NCBI GenBank assembly: GCA_003508835.1
Contig: PUFA01000183.1
Span: forward strand, 1,054,001-1,118,000
Direction: 5' to 3'
DNA from: Eonycteris spelaea
Lineage: Eukaryota > Chordata > Mammalia > Chiroptera > Pteropodidae
DNA length: 64,000 bases
The position numbers were made by a program, and so were the translations under genes. Positions 60,945 to 64,000 of the stretch are shown here, one piece after another. How positions within the stretch are numbered: the stretch's first letter is position 1; each line of letters begins with the position of its first letter. The notes beneath the pieces are model-generated. The model saw only the letters and a list, made by a program, of their open reading frames with translations. It did not search any database and was not told the DNA's origin.

Positions 60945-63195
60945 TTTTCCAATTATAGTTGGCATACAATAATATATCTCCATGACTATTTTGTATCTGT
61001 CCATCTGTACTTCTTAATCCCTTTGCCCTTTTTCACATCCCCCCAATCCCCCTTCCCGTATAGTAGCCCTCAAATTTTCTTTGCATCTATGAGTTTGTTT
61101 CCGTTTTTATTGTTATTGTTGTTTATTTTTGTCCTTTAGATTTCACATGTGTGTGAAATCATGTAGTATTTGTCGTTCTCTGATTTTATTCAGCACAATA
61201 CCCTCTAGGACCACCAAGGCAATATATTTTTCAATGCCCTTCCTTTTAGTCTATGTGTGTCTCTGAATCTGAAGTGGGTTTCCTGTAGATGTGTATGGGT
61301 CTTATTTTCTCATCCATTCAGTTTCCCTGTCTTTGGGTTAGAGCACTTAGTTCTTTTCCATTTGAGGTACTTCTTCATAAATATGTAGTTATTATCATGC
61401 TTTATCCATGTTTTTGATATATGTTTTTTTCTTCTTAAAGAAGTTCCTTCAACAATTCCTGTAATATGGCGTAATATTGATGAATTCCTTCAGCTTATTT
61501 TTGTCTGGGAAGCTCTTTATCTGTCCTTTGACTCTAAATGGAAGCTTTGCTGGATAAAGTATTCTTGGTTATAGATTCTGGGTTTTCAACACTTTGAATA
61601 TTTTGTGCCAAGCCCTTCTGTCCTGCAAAGTTTCTTTTGAGAAATCGGCTATCAGTCTATGGGATCTCCCTTGTAGGTAACTAATTGCTTTTCTCTTGCT
61701 GCTTTTAAGATTATCTCTTTGTATTTAACCTTTGGCATTTTCATTATGATGTGTCTTGGTGTGGGCCTCTTTGGATTAATTTTTTGGGAGACTCTCTGAG
61801 CTTCCTGAGGTTGTATGTCTGTTTCCTTCACCAGGTTAAGGAAGTTTTCCATCATTATTTCTTCAAATACATATTCAACTTCTTATTCTCCCTCTTCAGG
61901 TACCTCTATGACGTGGATGTTGTCACCATTAATTTTGTCCTGTAGGCTACTTGATATATTATTATATTCTTGGTACTTTTTTCTTGCCATTCTGGTTAGG
62001 TGTCTTTGGCTTACCCATTATCTATATCTGTGTTTTGATTCTATTCTTACTCCACTCTGTTATTTCTCTCTAATATACTCTTCATCTCGTATAATGTATT
62101 TTTCATTTCTGACTGGTTCCCTTTTATAACTTCCATTTCCATTTTTATGTTCTTTATCCCTTTGTTAAAGTTCTCACTGAATTCATGGACATTTTCCTTA
62201 ATTTCATTGAGCATCTTTATAACCAGTGTTTTGAATTCTGCATCCGTTAGATTGCTTGACTCCATTTTTCCTTGATCTTTGTTTTGTTCTTTCATATGGT
62301 TTCTGCTTCTTTGTCTTCCTATTTTGGCTGCCTTTCTGTGTCTGTTTCTATGTGCTAATCAAAGCTCCTAAGTCTTTGGCCTTATTAGTGCAGCTTTGTA
62401 TAGTAGGTGTCCAGTGACACAGTTCTCAAAGGGGTTCAGCTGCAGGCCAAGTTTAGCCCCAGCCAGTGCCCCTCCAAAGCCACCACTTAAGATTCATTAA
62501 ACATTCTACAAATGCTGTTGCCTAAAGAAGCCACACCAGAAACAGAGGTCAGCTGCCACCAGTGTGAGTCTTGGTGCTGCTCAAGTGGCTTAAGACTTGC
62601 CAAGGTTACAACTGGATGCAGCTTGGGTGGGGCTGCAAGTTAGGGGAGGTGGAGTTTCAGGAATTCCCCCTGGTGAAGCAAACTCTGTTACCAGTTTGAT
62701 GAAGTTTCAGCTATGGTGGTACTGCGTGTGTGCACTCTGGGAGTGGGGAGCAATGGATACCACCAGCATTTCTGCCTGGAAGAAAGCCTCTCTTTGGCTT
62801 TTGCTCCAACAACTCAGTGTCTCCCTGTAAGTCTCTGGTGTTCCCCAAGCAGCACATCGGCACTGGTGCTCAGAGTAAGCAGGTCAGACAGCGCAAAAAT
62901 CTGGTCATGAACACTGTCCCTTTAAAAGGAATGTCAGCAGCTGCTGACTGCCACTGCCATAGCCTCTGTCCCACTCAGACTCTCAGGATGGGGCAGCCTG
63001 GCATCTTTGCCCCTTCCTACCTCTTACCGTTGCAGAGTGATTTCTTATTTCTCTCCCTAGTTGTAGTGCTTCTGTTCATATAGACCCCCAGGTGACTCTC
63101 CTTGCTGTTTGCCCTGTGTTTCCACCTCAACTTTGATGTGGACGCAAGAGAAATGAATAAAACCTCCATCAACTATGCCATTTTGCCCGGTCTCC
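60945..63195 (-). mobile_element. L1 with most of ORF2 deleted
   Basis: Read on the - strand: a 5' UTR from about 63195; ORF1 from about 62295 (N-terminal coiled-coil-like part, 62295-62047) to about 61500 (C-terminal text K-I-N-P-K-R-P-T-P-R-H-I at about 61760); the first part of ORF2 at about 61350-61230 (text around Q-E-T-H); then an abrupt jump at about 61220 to the L1 3' UTR (gagggtattgtgctgaataaaat), ending near 60945. Most of ORF2, including the reverse transcriptase, is absent. Same strand as TPTE2. Confidence 0.85.
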
Positions 63196-63199
63196 TTAT

Positions 63200-64000
63200 C
63201 TTTTTAAAGTAGATATCACAGTAGATATGTTTAAGTTTATAAAATTAATCAATCAATTTATCTACCTAAGGTTTGAGCTCCTTTATATCTCACTGATGAG
63301 ACTGCCTTTTCTAGTCACCAACAGGCTTGCTTGACTCCCTATTTTTTCAGTATTTCTCACTGCACCTGGATCATAGTTTTTGAATTTTCTTTTGTTGCAC
63401 TTTTTTTCTTCATTTCAGGTATTTTGTTATTTATCTGACAAATCTGGTAAGGTTTCTCTTCCACCATTTTCCCATAGGTGAAAAATATTTATTCTAGAAA
63501 ATAAGAAATTCTAGACTCTTCCTTTAAAAACCCACAGAGAATATTAAATCTGAGTAGTATTTGCATTAAAGTTCAGAAATATAACAAAGATGATTCAAAG
63601 TTAAAAAATTAAAAAGACTATTTCTACAAAGATGGTGTCAAGATCGTGGCTTGAGCATCAATGGTAGACTGAAAAACCTTCACCTCTGTATCAAACACAT
63701 AGAAATTACATTGGAAAGATATGCTTAATTAATACATAAAAAGGCAAAGAAAACTCAGAGGATCAGAAATTGAGAGAATAATCAAACTGGTAAGTAAGAG
63801 TTAGAGCCAAGAAACTCTAAATAAACTACTCTAAAGAAAAAAGGAGTGAGAGAAACTACAGAATGCAGGAGAGGAGATGAAAGGCAGCACAATAAATTTG
63901 TGATAAGTACAAAACACATAATTAAATGCCATAAATAAGTCCAAATATGTCAGCAATCATAATAAATACATTTAAAAAGGAGATATTGAAAGTGCACTTT
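63200..64000. other. Window end: AT-rich sequence, possible start of another L1-like piece
   Basis: From about 63620 the text ('acaaagatggtgtcaagatcg', later 'ccataaataagtccaaatatgtcagcaatcataataaatac') resembles L1 or HAL1 5'/coding sequence on the + strand. It runs off the window, so this is tentative. No TPTE2 exon seen. Confidence 0.35.

Overview
The window is nuclear DNA of a placental mammal: long introns, GT-AG exons, a CpG-island promoter and dense ancient interspersed repeats (MIR, L2, L1, hAT/Charlie, LTR). There are no Alu, rodent B1/B2, BovB or carnivore-type SINEs. The L1 3' ends ('...accaatgttaccccaataaa...') and the lack of young SINEs suggest a laurasiatherian, perhaps a bat. 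That lineage call is inference.

Two protein-coding genes are supported. (1) SLC25A15 (ORC1/ORNT1, mitochondrial ornithine/citrulline carrier) lies on the + strand. It has a CpG-island promoter and noncoding exon 1 at about 7.9-8.8 kb, then six coding exons between 10858 and 24864. They join in frame to 301 codons with all three carrier signatures. (2) On the - strand, converging on it, is the 3' half of a gene I recognise as TPTE2/TPTE (voltage-sensing phosphoinositide phosphatase, VSP). Exons lie at 56347-56286, 54599-54519, 51211-51106, 37744-37651, 30121-30051 and 28467-28359. They cover the end of the phosphatase domain (the P-loop arginine onward) and most of the C2 domain. The voltage sensor and first half of the phosphatase must lie beyond 64000. 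None of these short exons stands out as a long ORF. They were found by matching translated splice-bounded segments to the family.

The TPTE2 copy looks damaged. One C2 exon expected between 51106 and 37744 was not found, and the 37651/30121 junction is out of frame, giving a stop three codons later. The four best exons, including the catalytic-loop exon, are open and well spliced. It is either a decaying gene or one with unusual splicing.

Layout: 1-7.8 kb, intergenic with L2, a split hAT element holding a GC-rich insert, an L1 3' end, a solo LTR with 4-bp duplications and a MIR; 7.9-27 kb, SLC25A15; 28.4-64 kb, TPTE2 exons and introns, with a full-length but broken L1 at 31.1-37.3 kb, an older L1 at 42.3-49.05 kb and an internally deleted L1 on the - strand at about 60.9-63.2 kb. 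No CRISPR, tRNA, rRNA or viral coding region was seen.
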